Part shown: one piece after another, positions 23,223-37,100 of the stretch
Numbering within the stretch: the stretch's first letter is position 1
Layout: every line of letters begins with the position of its first letter
NCBI GenBank assembly: GCA_033675545.1
Contig: JAWDGP010003904.1
Location: 36,827 to 100,826, forward strand
DNA length: 64,000 bases
Direction: 5' to 3'
Origin: Elysia crispata
Lineage: Eukaryota; Mollusca; Gastropoda; Plakobranchidae
Notes under the pieces: model-generated
What the model saw: the letters and a program-made list of their open reading frames with translations, nothing else
Told to the model about the DNA's origin: nothing
Database searches by the model: none
Position numbers and translations under genes: made by a program

Positions 23223-25100
23223 GGCATTATGGGTAGGAAAAACGGAGTGTGTTTGGGTAGGTGTATGTGTTGGCGTAATCACGGCGGAAAAAAGGTAATT
23301 TGTAAAAAATTAAACTTGAGCGCGCTTAGCGGCATTTTAGGGCACATTAAGTCGGAATTTGGAAAAAAAAGGTAAGTGGTAATTTTTCCGATTACGAGGA
23401 GCGGTAGGGTGCAGAAAAGTAAAAAAAAAAAAAAAAAATTTTTATGAGACGTTTTTCCTTGCGTTTTTGCTATTTCCGGTGATAAAAAGGGCGGAAAAAG
23501 GAAGTGGTTTTGTTTTTTTCCGTAAGGGGAGAGGGAAAATGTGAAATAAATTTTTAAAAAAAGAAAATATTTTTTCTCCTTTAGGGAGCTTTTTCACCAT
23601 TTTTGGTCGTTAGTTTGCCGGAAAAGATGATTAGGAAGTGTTTCGGGGGTAACGAGAAGGAGTAGAGAGCAAAAAAAAAGGAATTTTAAGAAAAAGGTGT
23701 TAAGCGCCTTTTTTAGGCATTATGGGTCGGAAAAACGGAGTGTGTGTGGGTAGGTGTATGTGTTCGCGTAATCACGGGGGGAAAAAAGGTAATTTGAAAA
23801 AAATGAAACTTGCGCACCCTTAGCGTCAGTTTTGGGCACTTTAAGTCGGAATTTGGAAAAAAAAGGTAAGTGGTAATTTTTCCGATTACGAGGAGCGGTA
23901 GGGTGCAAAAAAATAAAAAAAAAAAAAAAAATTTTTGGGACGTTTTCCCTTGCGGTTTTCCTATTTCCGGTGATAAAAAGGGCGAAAAAAGTATGTGGTT
24001 TTTTTTTTTCCGTAAGGGGAGAGGTAAATGTTAAATAAATTGTAAAAAAAAGAATTTTTTTTCTCTCCTTTAGGAAGCTTTTCACTATTTTTGGTCGTTA
24101 GTTTGCCGGAACAGATGATTCGGAAGTGTTTCGGGGGTAACGAGAAGGAGTAGAGAGCAAAAAAAAAGGAATTTTAAGAAAAAGATGTTAAGCGCCTTTT
24201 TTAGGCCTTATGGGTCGGAAAAACGGAGTGTGTGTGGGTAGGTGTATGTGTTCGCGTAATCACGGGGGGGAAAAAAGTAATTTGAAAAAAATGAAACTTG
24301 CGCACCCTTAGCGTCAATTTTCAGCACTTTAAGTCGGAATTTCGAAAAAAAAGGTAGGTGGTAATTTTTCCGATTACGAGGAGCGGTAGGATGCAAAAAA
24401 GTAAAAATAAAAAAAAATTTTATGGGTCGTTTTTTCTTGCGGTTTTCCTATTTCCGTTGATAAAAAGGGCGGAAAAAGTAAGTGGTTTTGTTTTTTTCCG
24501 TAAGGGGAGAGGGAAAATGTGAAATAAATTTAAAAAAAAACGAAAATTTTTTTTTCTCCTTTAGTGAGCTTTTTCACTATTTTTGGTAGTTAGTTTGCCG
24601 GAAGAGATGGTTAACAAGTGTTTCGGGGGTAAGGAGAAGGAGTAGAGAGCAAAAAAAGTAATTTTAAGAAAAAGGTGTTAAGCGCGTTTTTTAGGCATTA
24701 TGGGTAGGAAAAACGGAGTGTGTTTGGGTAGGTGTATGTGTTGGCGTAATCACGGCGGAAAAAAGGTAATTTGTAAAAAATTAAACTTGAGCGCGCTTAG
24801 CGGCATTTTAGGGCACTTTAAGTCGGAATTTGGAAAAAAAAGGTAAGTGGTAATTTTTCCGATTACGAGGAGCGGTAGGGTGCAGAAAAGTAAAAAAAAA
24901 AAAAATTTTTATAAGACGTTTTCGCTTGCGGTTTTCCTATTTCCGGTGATAAAAAGGGCGGAAAAAGTAAGTGGTTTTGTTTTTTTCCGTAAGGGGAGAG
25001 GGAAAATGTGAAATAATTTATAAAAAAAAGAAAATTTACTTTTGTCCATTAGGGAGCTTTTTTGACCATTTTTGGTCGTTAGTTTGCCGGAAGAGATGGT

Positions 25101-28100
25101 TAAGAAGTGTTTCGGGGGTAAGGAGAAGGAGTAGAGAGCAAAAAAAAAGTAATTTTAAGAAAAAGGTGTTAAGCGCGTTTTTTAGGCATTATGGGTAGGA
25201 AAAACGGAGTGTGTTTGGGTAGGTGTATGTGTTGGCGGAATCACGGCGGGAAAAAGGTAAATTGTAAAAAATTAAACTTGAGCGCGCTTAGCGGCATTTT
25301 AGGGCACTTTAAGTCGGAATTTCGAAAAAAAGGTAAGTGGTAATTTTTCCGATTACGAGGAGAGGTAGGGTGCAAAAAAGTCCAAAAAAAAAGAAGAAAA
25401 AAAAAATTTTTATGGGACGTTTTCGCTTGCGGTTTTCCTTTTTCCGGTGATAAAAAGGGCGGAAAAAGTAAGTGGTTTTGTTTTTTTCCGTAAGGGGAGA
25501 GGGAAAATGTGAAATAAATTATAAAAAAAAAAAATTTTTTTTCTCTCCTTTAGGAAGATTTTTCACTATTTTTGGTCGTTAGTTTGCCGGAAAAGATGAT
25601 TAGGAAGTGTTTCGGGGGTAACGAGAAGGAGTAGAGAGCAAAAAAAAAGTTATTTTAAGAAAAAGGTGTTAAGCGCCTTTTTTAGGCATTATGGGTCGGA
25701 AAAACGGAGTGTGTTTGGGTAGGTGTATGTGTTGGCGTAATCACGGCGGAAAAAAGGTAATTAGTAAAAAATGAAACTTGAGCGCGCTTAGCGGCATTTT
25801 AGGGCACATTAAGTCGGAATATGGAAAAAAAAGGTAAGTGGTAATTTTTCCGATTACGAGGAGCGGTAGGGTGCAGAAAAGTAAAAAAAAAAAAATTTTT
25901 ATGAGACGTTTTTCCTTGCGTTTTTGCTATTTCCGGTGATAAAAAGGGCGGAAAAAGGAAGTGGTTTTTTTTTTTTGCGTAAGGGGAGAGGGAAAATGTG
26001 AAATGAATTTTTAAAAAAAGAAAATATTTTTTCTCCTTTAGGGAGCTTTTTCACCATTTTTGGTCGTTAGTTTGCCGGAAAAGATGATTAGGAAGTGTTT
26101 CGGGGGTAACGAGAAGGAGTAGAGAGCAAAAAAAAAGGAATTTTAAGAAAAAGATGTTAAGCGCCTTTTTTAGGCATTATGGGTCGGAAAAACGGAGTGT
26201 GTGTGGGTAGGTGTATGTGTTCGCGTAATCACGGGGGGAAAAAAGGTAATTTGAAAAAAATGAAACTTGCGCACCCTTAGCGTCAGTTTTGGGCACTTTA
26301 AGTCGGAATTTCGAAAAAAAGGTAAGTGGTAATTTTTCCGATTACGAGGAGCGGTAGGGTGCAAAAAAGTCAAAAAAAAAAACAGAAGAAAAAAAAATTT
26401 TTATGGGACGTTTTAAATTGCGGTTTTCCTATTTCCGGTGATAAAAAGGGCGGAAAAAGTAAGTGGTTTTGTTTTTTTCCGTAAGGGGAGAGGGAAAATG
26501 TGAAATAATTTATAAAAAAAAAGAAAATTTACATTTGTCCATTAGGGAGCTTTTTTGACCATTTTTGGTCGTTAGTTTGCCGGAAAAGATGATTAGGAAG
26601 TGTTTCGGGGGTAAGGAGAAGGAGTAGAGAGCAAAAAAAAGTAATTTTAAGAAAAATGTGTTAAGCGCGTTTTTTAGGCATTATGGGTAGGAAAAACGGA
26701 GTGTGTTTGGGTAGGTGTATGTGTTGGCGTCATCACGGCGGAAAAAAGGTAAGTTGTAAAAAATGAAACTTGAGCGCGCTTAGCGACATTTTCGGGCACT
26801 TTAAGTCGGAATTTCGAAAAAAAGGTAAGTGGTATTTTTTCCGATTACGAGGAGCGGTAGGGTGCAAAAATGTGAAAAAAAAAAGAAGAAAAATAATTTT
26901 TTGATATGACGTTTTCCCTTGCGGTTTTTCTTTGCCCGGTGATAAAAAGGGCGGAAAAAGTAAGTGATTTTTTTTCCGTAAGGGGAGAGGGAAAATGTTA
27001 AATAAATTATAGAAAAAAGGAAATTTTTTTTGTCTTTCTGGGAGCTTTTTTCACCATTTTTGGTCGTTAGTTTGCCGGAAAAATGAATAGGAAGTGTTTC
27101 GGGGGAAAGGAGAAGAGGAGAGAGCAAAAAAAAGTAATTTTAAGAAAAAGGTGTTTAGCGCGTGTTTTTAGGCATTATGGGTCGGAAAGACGGAGTGTGT
27201 GTGGGTAGGTGTATGTGTTCGCATAATCATGGGGAAAAAAAGGTAATTTGAAAAAAATGAAACTTGCGCACCCTTAGCGTCAGTTTTGGGCACTTTAAGT
27301 CGGAATTTGGAAAAAAAAGGGAAAGTGGTAATTTTTCCGATTACGAGGAGCGGTACGATGCAAAAAAGTAAAAAAAAAAAACAAGAAAAAAAAATTTTTG
27401 ATGGAACGTTTTCCCTTGCGGTTTTCCTATTTCCGGTGATAAAAAGGGCGGAAAAAGTAAGTGGTTTTGTTTTTTTCCGTAACGGGAGAGGGAAAATCTG
27501 AAATAAATTGAAAAAAAAGAAAATATTTTTTCTCCTTTAGGGAGCTTTTTCACCATTTTTGGTCGTTAGTTTGCCGGAAAAGATGATTAGGAAGTGTTTC
27601 GGGGGTAACGAGAAGGAGTAGAGAGCAAAAAAAGTAATTTTAAGAAAAAGGTGTTAAGCGCGTTTTTTAGGCATTATGGGTAGGAAAAACGGAGTGTGTT
27701 TGGTAAGGTGTATGTGTTGGCGTAATCACGGCGGAAAACAGGTAATTTGTAAAAAATGATACTTGAGCGCGCTTAGCGGCATATTAGGGCACGTTGAGTC
27801 GGAATTTGGAAAAAAAGGGAAGTGGTAATTTTTCCGATTACGAGGAGCGGTAGGGTGCAAAAAAGTCAAAAAAAAAAAAAAGAAAAAAAAATTTTTATGG
27901 GACGTTTTAAATTGCGGTTTTCCTATTTCCGGTGATAAAAAGGGCGGAAAAAGTAAGTGGTTTTGTTTTTTTCCGTAAGGGGAGAGGGAAAATGTGAAAT
28001 AAATTATAAAAAAAAGAAAATTTTTTTTTCTCCTTTACTAAGCTTTTTCACTATTTTTGGTCGTTAGTTTGCCGGAAAAGATGATTAGGAAGTGTTTCGG

Positions 28101-31100
28101 GGGTAAGGAGAAGGAGTAGAGAGCAAAAAAAAGTAATTTTAAGAAAAAGGTGTTAAGCGCCTTTTTTAGGCATTATGGGTAGGAAAAACGGAGTGTGTTT
28201 GGGAAGGTGTATGTGTTCGCGTAATCACGGGGGGAAAAAAGGTAATTTGAAAAAAATGAAACTTGCGCACCCTTAGCGTCAGTTTTGGGCAGTTTACGTC
28301 GGAATTTGGGAAAAAAAAGGTAAGTGGTAATTTTTCCGATTACGATGAGCGGTAGGGTGCAGAAAAGTAAAAAAAAAAAAAAATTTTTATGCGACGTTTT
28401 TCCTTGCGTTTTTGCTATTTCCGGTGATAAAAAAGGCGGAAAAAGGAAGAGGTTTTCTTTTTTTCCGTAAGGGGAGAGGGAAAATGTGAAATAAATTTTA
28501 AAAAAAAACGAATTATTTTTTTCTCCTTTAGGGAGCTTTTTTAACCATTTTTGGTCGTTAGTTTGCCGGAAAAGATGATTAGGAAAAGTTTCGGGGGTAA
28601 GGAGAAGGAGTAGAGAGCAAAAAAAAAAGTAATTTTAAGAAAAAGGTGTTAAGCGCGTTTTTTAGGCATTATGGGTAGGAAAAACGGAGTGTGTTTGGGT
28701 AGGTGTATGTGTTGGCGTAATCACGGCGGAAAAAAGGTAATTTGTAAAAAATGAAACTTGAGCGCGCTTAGCGGCATTTTAGGGCACATTAAGTCGGAAT
28801 TTCGAAAAAAAAAGGTAAGTGGTAATTTTTCCGATTACGAGGAGCGGTAGGGTGGAAAAAAGTAAAAAAAAAAAAAATTTTTATGGGACGTTTTCCCTTG
28901 CGGTTTTCCTATTTCCGGTGATAAAAAGGGCGGAAAAAGTAAGTGGTTTTGTTTTTTTCCGTAAGGGGAGAGGGAAAATGTGAAATAAATTAAAAAAAAA
29001 ACGAAAATTTTTTTTTCTCCTTTAGGGAGCTTTTTCACCATTTTTTGGTCGTTAGTTTGCCGGAAAAGATGATTAGGAAGTGTTTCGGGGGTAACGAGAA
29101 GGAGTAGAGAGCAAAAAAAAAGGAATTTTAAGAAAAAGGTGTTAAGCGCCTTTTTTAGGCATTATGGGTCGGAAAAACGGAGTGTGTGTGGGTAGGTGTA
29201 TGTGTTCGCGTAATCACGGGGGGAAAAAAGGTAATTTGAAAAAAATGAAACTTGCGCACCCTTAGCGTCAGTTTTGGGCACTTTAAGTCGGAATTTGGAA
29301 AAAAAAGGGAAAGTGGTAATTTTTCCGATTACGAGGAGCGGTACGATGCAAAAAAGTAAAAAAAAAAAACAAGAAAAAAAAATTTTTGATGGAACGTTTT
29401 CCCTTGCGGTTTTCCTATTTCCGGTGATAAAAAGAGCGGAAAAAGTAAGTGGTTTTGTTTTTTTCCGTAAGGGGAGAGGGAAAATGTGAAATAAATTGAA
29501 AAAAAAAGAAAATATTTTTCTCCTTTATTGAGCTTTTTCACCATTTTTGGTCGTTAGTTTGCCGGAAAGATGATTAGGAAGTGTTTCGGGGGTAAGGAGA
29601 AGGAGTAGAGAGCGAAAAAAAGGAATTTTAAGAAAAAGGTGTTAAGCGCCTTTTTTAGGCATTATGGGTCGGAAAAACGGAGTGTGTTTGGGAAGGTGTA
29701 TGTGTTCGCGTAATCACGGGGGGGAAAAAGGTAATTTGTAAAAAATAAAACTTCAGCGCGCTTAGCGGTATTTTAGGGCACTTTAAGTCGGAATTTCGAA
29801 AAAAAAGGTAAGTGGTAATTTTTCCGATTACGAGGAGCGGTAGGGTGCAAAAAAGTCAAAAAAAAAAAATTTTTATGGGACGTTTTCCCTTGCGGTTTTC
29901 CTATTTCCGGTGATAAAAAGGGCGGAAAAAGTAAGTGGTTTTGTTTTTTTCCGTAAGGGGAGAGGGAAAATGTGAAATAAATTTAAAAAAAAAGAAAATT
30001 TTTTTTTCTCCTTTAGGGAGCTTTTTTACTAATTTTGGTCGTTAGATTGCCGGAAAAGATGATTAGGAAGTGTTTCGGGGGTAAGGAGAAGGAGTAGAGA
30101 GCAAAAAAAGTAATTTTAAGAAAAAGGTGTTAAGCGCGTTTTTTAGGCATTATGGGTAGGAAAAACGGAGTGTGTTTGGGTAGGTGTATGTGTTGGCGTA
30201 ATCACGGCGGAAAAAAGGTAATTTGTAAAAAATGAAACTTGAGCGCGCTTAGCGGCATTTTAGGGCACTTTAAGTCGGAATTTCGAAAAAAAGGTAAGTG
30301 GTAATTTTTCCGATTACGAGGAGCGGTAGGGTGCAAAAAAGTCCAAAAAAAAAGAAGAAAAAAAAATTTTTATGGGACGTTTTAAATTGCGGTTTTCCTA
30401 TTTCCGGTGATAAAAAGGGCGGAAAAAGTTAGTGGTTTTGTTTTTTTCCGTAAGGGGAGAGGGAAAATGTGAAATAAATTATAAAAGAAAAGAAAATTTT
30501 TTTTTTCCTCTTTAGGGAATTTTTCACCATTTTTGGTCGTTAGTTTGCCGGAAAAGATGATTAGGAAGTGTTTCGGGGGTAAGGAGAAGGAGTAGAGAGC
30601 AAAAAAAAAGTAATTTTAAGAAAAAGGTGTTAAGCGCGTTTTTTAGGCATTATGGGTCGGAAAAACGGAGTGTGTGTGGGTAGGTGTATGTGTTCGCGTA
30701 ATCACGGGGGGAAAAAAGGTAATTTGAAAAAAATGAAACTTGCGCACCCTTAGCGTCAATTTTGGGCACTTTAAGTCGGAATTTCGAAAAAGAAGGTAAG
30801 TGGTAATTTTTCCGATTACGAGGAGCGGTAGGGTGCAAAAAAGTCAAAATAAAAAAAATTTTTATGGGTCGTTTTCCCTTGCGGTTTTCCTATTTCCGTT
30901 GATAAAAAGGGCGGAAAAAGTAAGTGGTTTTGTTTTTTTCCGTAAGGGGAGAGGGAAAATGTGAAATAAATTGAAAAAAAAACGAAAATTTTTTTTTCTC
31001 CTTTAGTGAGCTTTTTCACTATTTTTGGTAGTTAGTTTGCCGGAAAAGATGATTAGGAAGTGTTTCGGGGGTAAGGAAAAGGAGGAGAGAGCAAAAAACA

Positions 31101-34100
31101 AATAATTTTAAGAAAAAGGTGTTAAGCGCGTTTTTTAGGCATTAAGGGTAGGAAAAACGGAGTGTGTTTGGTAAGGTGTATGTGTTGGCGTAATCACGGC
31201 GGGAAAAAGGTAATTTGTAAAAAATGAAACTTGAGCGGGCTTAGCGGCAATTTAGGGCACTTTAAGTCGGAATTTCGAAAAAGAAGGTAAGTGGTAATTT
31301 TTCCGATTACGAGGAGCGGTAGGGTGCAAAAAAGTCAAAAAAAAAAGAAGAAAAAAAGATTTTTTATGGAACGTTTTAAATTGCGGTTTTCCTATTTCCG
31401 GTGATAAAAAGGGCGGAAAAACTAAGTGGTTTTGTTTTTTTCCCTAAGGGGAGAGGGAAAATGTGAAATAAATTATAAAAAAAAGAAAATTTTTCTTCTC
31501 TCCTTTACTAAGCTTTTTCACTATTTTTGGTCGTTAGTTTCCCGGAAAAGATGATTAGGAAGTGTTTCGGGGGTAAGGAGAAGGAGTAGAGAGCAAAAAA
31601 AAGTAATTTTAAGAAAAAGGTGTTAAGCGCGTTTTTTAGGCATTATGGGTAGGAAAAACGGAGTGTGTTTGAGAAGGTGTATGTGTTCGCGTAATCACGG
31701 CGGGAAAAAGGTAATTTGTAAAAAATGAAACTTGAGCGGGCTTAGCGGCAATTTAGGGCACTTTAAGTCGGAATTTCGAAAAAGAAGGTAAGTGGTAATT
31801 TTTCCGATTACGAGGAGCGGTAGGGTGCAAAAAAGTAAAAAAAAAAAATTTTTATGGGTCGTTTTCCGTTCCGGTTTTCCTATTTCCGTTGATAAAAAGG
31901 GCGGAAAAAGTAAGTGGTTTTGTTTTTTTCCGTAAGGGGAGAGGGAAAATGTGAAATAAATTAAAAAAAAAACGAAAATTTTTTTTTCTCTTTTAGTGAC
32001 CTTTTTCACTATTCTTGGTAGTTAGTTTGCCGGAAAAGATAATTAGGAAGTGTTTCGGGGGTAAGGAAAAGGAGTAGAGAGCCAAAAAAAGTAATTTTAA
32101 GAAAAAGGTGTTAAGCGCGTTTTTTAGGCATTATGGGTAGGAAAAACGGAGTGTGTGTGGGTAGGTGTATATGTTCGCGTAATCACGGGGGAAAAAAGGT
32201 AATTTGAAAAAAATGAAACTTGTGACCCCTTAGCGTCAGTTTTGGGCAGTTTAAGTCGGAATTTGGAAAAAAAAAGGTAAGTGGTAATTTTTCCTATTAC
32301 GAGGATCGGTAGGGTGCAAAAAAGTCAAACAAAAAATTTTTTTATGGGACGATTTCCCTTGCGATTTTCCTATTTCCGGTGATAAAAAAGGCGGAAAAAG
32401 TAAGTGGTTTTGTTTTTTTCCGTAAGGGAAGAGGGAAAATGTGAAATAAATTGAAAAAAAACGAAAATTTTTTATTCTGCTTGAGGAAGCTTTTTCACTA
32501 TTTTTGGTAGTTAGTTTGCCGGAAAAGATGATTAGGAAGTGTTTCGGGGGTAAGGAAAAGGAGGAGAGAGCAAAAAACAAATAATTTTAAGAAAAAGGTG
32601 TTAAGCGCGTTTTTTAGGCATTAAGGGTAGGAAAAACGGAGTGTGTTTGGTAAGGTGTATGTGTTGGCGTAATCACGGCGGAAAACAGGTAATTTGTAAA
32701 AAATTAAACTTGAGCGCGCTTAGCGGCATTTTAGGGCACTTTAAGTCGGAATTTGGAAAAAAAGGTAAGTGGTAATTTTTCCGATTACGAGGAGCGGTAG
32801 GGTGCAAAAAAGTCAAAAAAAAAAGAAGAAAAAAAGATTTTTTATGGGACGTTTTAAATTGCGGTTTTCCTATTTCCGGTGATAAAAAGGGCGGAAAAAC
32901 TAAGTGGTTTTGTTTTTTTCCCTAAGGGGAGAGGGAAAATGTGAAATAAATTATAAAAAAAAGAAAATTTTTCTTCTCTCCTTTACTAAGCTTTTTCACT
33001 ATTTTTGGTCGTTAGTTTCCCGGAAAAGATGATTAGGAAGTGTTTCGGGGGTAAGGAGAAGGAGTAGAGAGCAAAAAAAAGTAATTTTAAGAAAAAGGTG
33101 TTAAGCGCGTTTTTTAGGCATTATGGGTAGGAAAAACGGAGTGTGTTTGGGAAGGTGTATGTGTTCGCGTAATCACGGCGGGAAAAAGGTAATTTGTAAA
33201 AAATGAAACTTGAGCGGGCTTAGCGGCAATTTAGGGCACTTTAAGTCGGAATTTCGAAAAAGAAGGTAAGTGGTAATTTTTCCGATTACGAGGAGCGGTA
33301 GGGTGCAAAAAAGTGAAAATGAAAAAAATTTTTATGGGTCGTTTTCCCTTGCGGTTTTCCTATTTCCGTTGATAAAAAGGGCGGAAAAAGTAAGTGGTTT
33401 TGTTTTTTTCCGTAAGGGGAGAGGGAAAATGTGAAATAAATTAAAAAAAAAACGAAAATTTTTTTTTCTTCTTTAGTGAGCTTTTTCACTATTTTTGGTA
33501 GTTAGTTTGCCGGAAAAGATGATTAGGAAGTGTTTCGGGGGTAAGGAGAAGGAGTAGAGAGCCAAAAAAAAGTAATTTTAAGAAAAAGGTGTTAAGCGCG
33601 TTTTTTAGGCGTTATGGGTAGGAAAAACGGAGTGTGTTTGGGAAGGTGTATGTGTTCGCGTAATCACGGCGGGAAAAAGGTAATTTGTAAAAAATGAAAC
33701 TTGAGCGCGCTTAGCGGTATTTTAGGGCACTTTAAGTCGGAATTTCGAAAAAAAAGGTAGGTGGTAATTTTTCCGATTACGAGGAGCGGTAGGGTGCAAA
33801 AAAGTAAAAAAAAAAGAAGAAAAAAAAAATTTTATGGGACGTTTTAAATTGCGGTTTTCCTATTTCCGGTGATAAAAAGGGCGGAAAAAGTAAGTGGTTT
33901 TGTTTTTTTCCGTAACGGGAGAGGGAAAATGTGAAATAAATTTTTCAAAAAAGAAAAGATTTTTTCTCTTTTAGGGAGCTTTTTCACCATTTTTGGTCGT
34001 TAGTTTGCCGGAAAAGATGGTTAAGACGTGTTTCGGGGGTAAGGAGAAGGAGTAGAGAGCAAAAAAAAGTAATTTTAAGAAAAAGGTGTTAAGCGCGTTT

Positions 34101-37100
34101 TTAGGCATTATGGGTAGGAAAAACGGAGTTTGTTTGGGAAGGTGTATGTGTTGGCGTAATCACGGCGGAAAAAAGGTAATTAGTAAAAAATGAAACTTGA
34201 GCGCGCTTAGCGGCATTTTAGGGCACTTTAAGTCGGAATTTGGAAAAAAAATGTAAGTGGTAATTTTTCCGATTACGAGGAGCGGTAGGGTGCAAAAAAG
34301 TCAAAAAAAAGAAAAATTTTATAAGACGTTTTCCCTTGCGGTTTTCCTATTTCCGGTGATAAAAAGGGCGGAAAAAGTAAGTGGTGTTGTTTTTTTCCGT
34401 AAGGGAAGAGGGAAAATGTGAAATAAATTATAAAAGAAAACCAAATTTTTTTTCTCCTTTAGGGAGCTTTTTCACCATTTTTGGTCGTTAGTTTGCCGGA
34501 AAAGATGATTAGGAAGTGTTTCGGGGTTAAGCAGAAAGAGTAGAGAGCAAAAGAAAAAGTAATTTTCAGAAAAAGGTGTTAAGCGCGTTTTTTAGGCATT
34601 ATGCGTAGGAAAAACGGAGTGTGTTTGGGTAGGTGTATGTGTTCGCGTAATCGGGGCAGAAAAAAGGTAATTTGTAAAAAATGAAACTTGAGCGCGCTTA
34701 GCGGCATTTTCGGGCACTTAATTTCGGAATTTGGAAAAAAAAGGTAAGTGGTAATTTTTCCGATTACGACGAGCGGTAGGGTGCAAAAAAGTCAAAAAAA
34801 ATTTTTTTTATGGGACGATTTCCCTTGCGATTTTCCTATTTCCGGTGATAAAAAGGGCGGAAAAAGTAAGTGGTGTTGTTTCGAAAAAAAAGGTAGATGG
34901 TAATTTTTCCGATTACGAGGAGCGGTAGGATGCAAAAAAGTAAAAAAAAAAGAAGAAAAAAAATTTTTTTCTAGGACGTTTTCCCTTCCGGTTTTCCTAT
35001 TTCCAGTGATAAAAAGGGCGGAAAAAGTAAGTGGTTTTGTTTTTTTCCGGAATGGGAGAGGGAAAATGTGAAATAAATTTTACAAAAAACAAAATATTTT
35101 TTCTCCTTTAGGAGCTTTTTCACCATTTTTGGTCGTTAGTTTGCCGGAAAAGATGATTAGGAAGTGTTTCGGGGGTCACGAGAAGGAGTAGAGAGGAAAA
35201 AAAAAGTAATTTTAAGAAAAAGGTGTTAAGCGCCTTTTTTAGGCATTATGGGTCGGAAAATTGCAGTGTGTGTGGGTAGGTGTATGTGTTCGCGTAATCA
35301 CGGGGGAAAAAAGGTAATTTGAAAAAAATGAAACTTGCGACCCCTTAGCGTCAGTTTTGGGCACTTTAAGTCGGAATTTGGAAAAAAAAAGGTAAGTGGT
35401 AATTTTTCCGATTACGAGGAGCGGTAGGATGCAAAAAAGTAAAAAAGAAAACAAGAAGAAACAATTTTTTATGGGATGTTTTCCCTTACGGTTTTCTATA
35501 TTTCCGGTGATAAAAAGGGCGGAAAAAGTAAGTGATTTTTTTTTTCCGTAAGGGGAGAGGGAAAATGTGAAATAATTTATAAAAAAAGAAAATTTATTTT
35601 TGTCCTTTAGGAAGCTTTTTCACTATTTTTTGTCGTTAGTTTGCCGGAAAAGATGATTAGGAAGTGTTTCGGGGGTAAGGAAAAGGAGTAGAGAGCAAAA
35701 AAAAAAGTAATTTAAAAAAAAAGGTGTTAAGCGCGTTTTTTAGGCATTATGGGTAGAAAAACGGAGTGTGTTTGGTAAGGTGTATGTGTTGGCGTAATCA
35801 CGGCGGAAAACAGGTAATTTGTAAAAAATTAAACTTGAGCGCGCTTAGCGGCATTTTAGGGCACGTTGAGTCGGAATTTGGAAAAAAGGTAAGTGGTAAT
35901 ATTTCCGATTACGAGGAGCGGTAGGGTGCAAAAAAGTCAAAAAAAAAAAGAAGAAAAAAAGAATTTTTATGGGACGTTTTAAATTGCGGTTTTCCTATTT
36001 CCGGTGAAAAAAAGGGCGGAAAAAGTAAGTGGTTTTGTTTTTTTCCGTAAGGGGAGAGGGAAAATGTGAAATAAATTATAAAAAAAAAGAAAATTTTTTT
36101 TTCTCTCCTTTAGGAAGATTTTTCACTATTTTTGGTCGTTAGTTTGCCGGAAAAGATGATTAGGAAGTGTTTCGGGGGTAAGGAGAAGGAGTAGAGAGCA
36201 AAAAAAAGTAATTTTAAGAAAAAGGTGTTAAGCGCCTTTTTTAGGCATTATGGGTAGGAAAAACGGAGTGTGTTTGGGAAGGTGTATGTGTTCGCGTAAT
36301 CATGGCGAAAAAAGGTAATTTGTTAAAAATTAAACTTGAGTGCGCTTAGCGGCATTTTAGGGCACTTTAAGTCGGAATTTGGAAAAAAAAGGAACTTGGT
36401 AATTTTTCCGATTACGAGGAGCGGTACGATGCAAAAAGTAAAAAAAAAAAGATAATAAATTTTTTATGGAACGTTTTCACTTGCGGTTTTCCTATTTCCG
36501 GTGATAAAAAGGGCGGAAAAATTAATTGGTTTTTTTTTTTTCCGTAAGGGGAGATGGAAAATGTGAAATAAATTATAAAAAAAAGAAAATTTTTTTTATC
36601 TCCTTTAGGGAGCTTTTTCACTATTTTTGGTCGTTAGTTTGCCGGAAAAGATGATTAGGAAGTGTTTCGGAGGTAAGGAAAAGGAGGAGAGAGGAAGAAA
36701 AAAGTAATTTTAAGAAAAAGGTGTTAAGCGCCTTTTTTAGGTATTATGGGTCTGAAAAACGGAGTGTGTTTGGTAAGGTGTATGTGTTGGCGTAATCACG
36801 GCGGAAAACATGTAATTTGTAAAAAATTAAACTTGAGCGCGCTTAGCGGCATTTTAGGGCACGTTGAGTCGGAATTTGGAAAAAAAGGTAAGTGGTAATT
36901 TTTCCGATTACGAGGAGCGGTAGGGTGCAAAAAAGTCAAAAAAAAAAGAAGAAAAAAAGAATTTTTATGGGACGTTTTAAATTGCGGTTTTCCTATTTCC
37001 GGTGAAAAAAAGGGCGGAAAAAGTAAGTGGTTTTGTTTTTTTCCGTAAGGGGAGAGGGAAAATGTGAAATAAATTATAAAAAAAAGAAAATTTTTTTTCT

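Larger units (their letters stand above)
16701..25100 (+). repeat. Satellite array with A-A-B trimer higher-order repeat
   Basis: Anchors are at 16776, 17279, 17772, 18261, 18761, 19254, 19738, 20236, 20725, 21224, 21724, 22222, 22717, 23223, 23716, 24204 and 24694. From 16776 to 20725 the classes run A-A-B three times. A private marker, GAAGAGATGGTTAA, recurs at 17186, 18668, 20143, 21631, 23130 and 24601, about 1.47-1.50 kb (three monomers) apart. Type B is at 17772, 19254, 20725, 21224, 22717, 23716 and 24204, so the trimer becomes irregular after about 21 kb. One monomer near 19590 lacks most of an A tract, giving a 484-bp unit. Confidence 0.85.
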
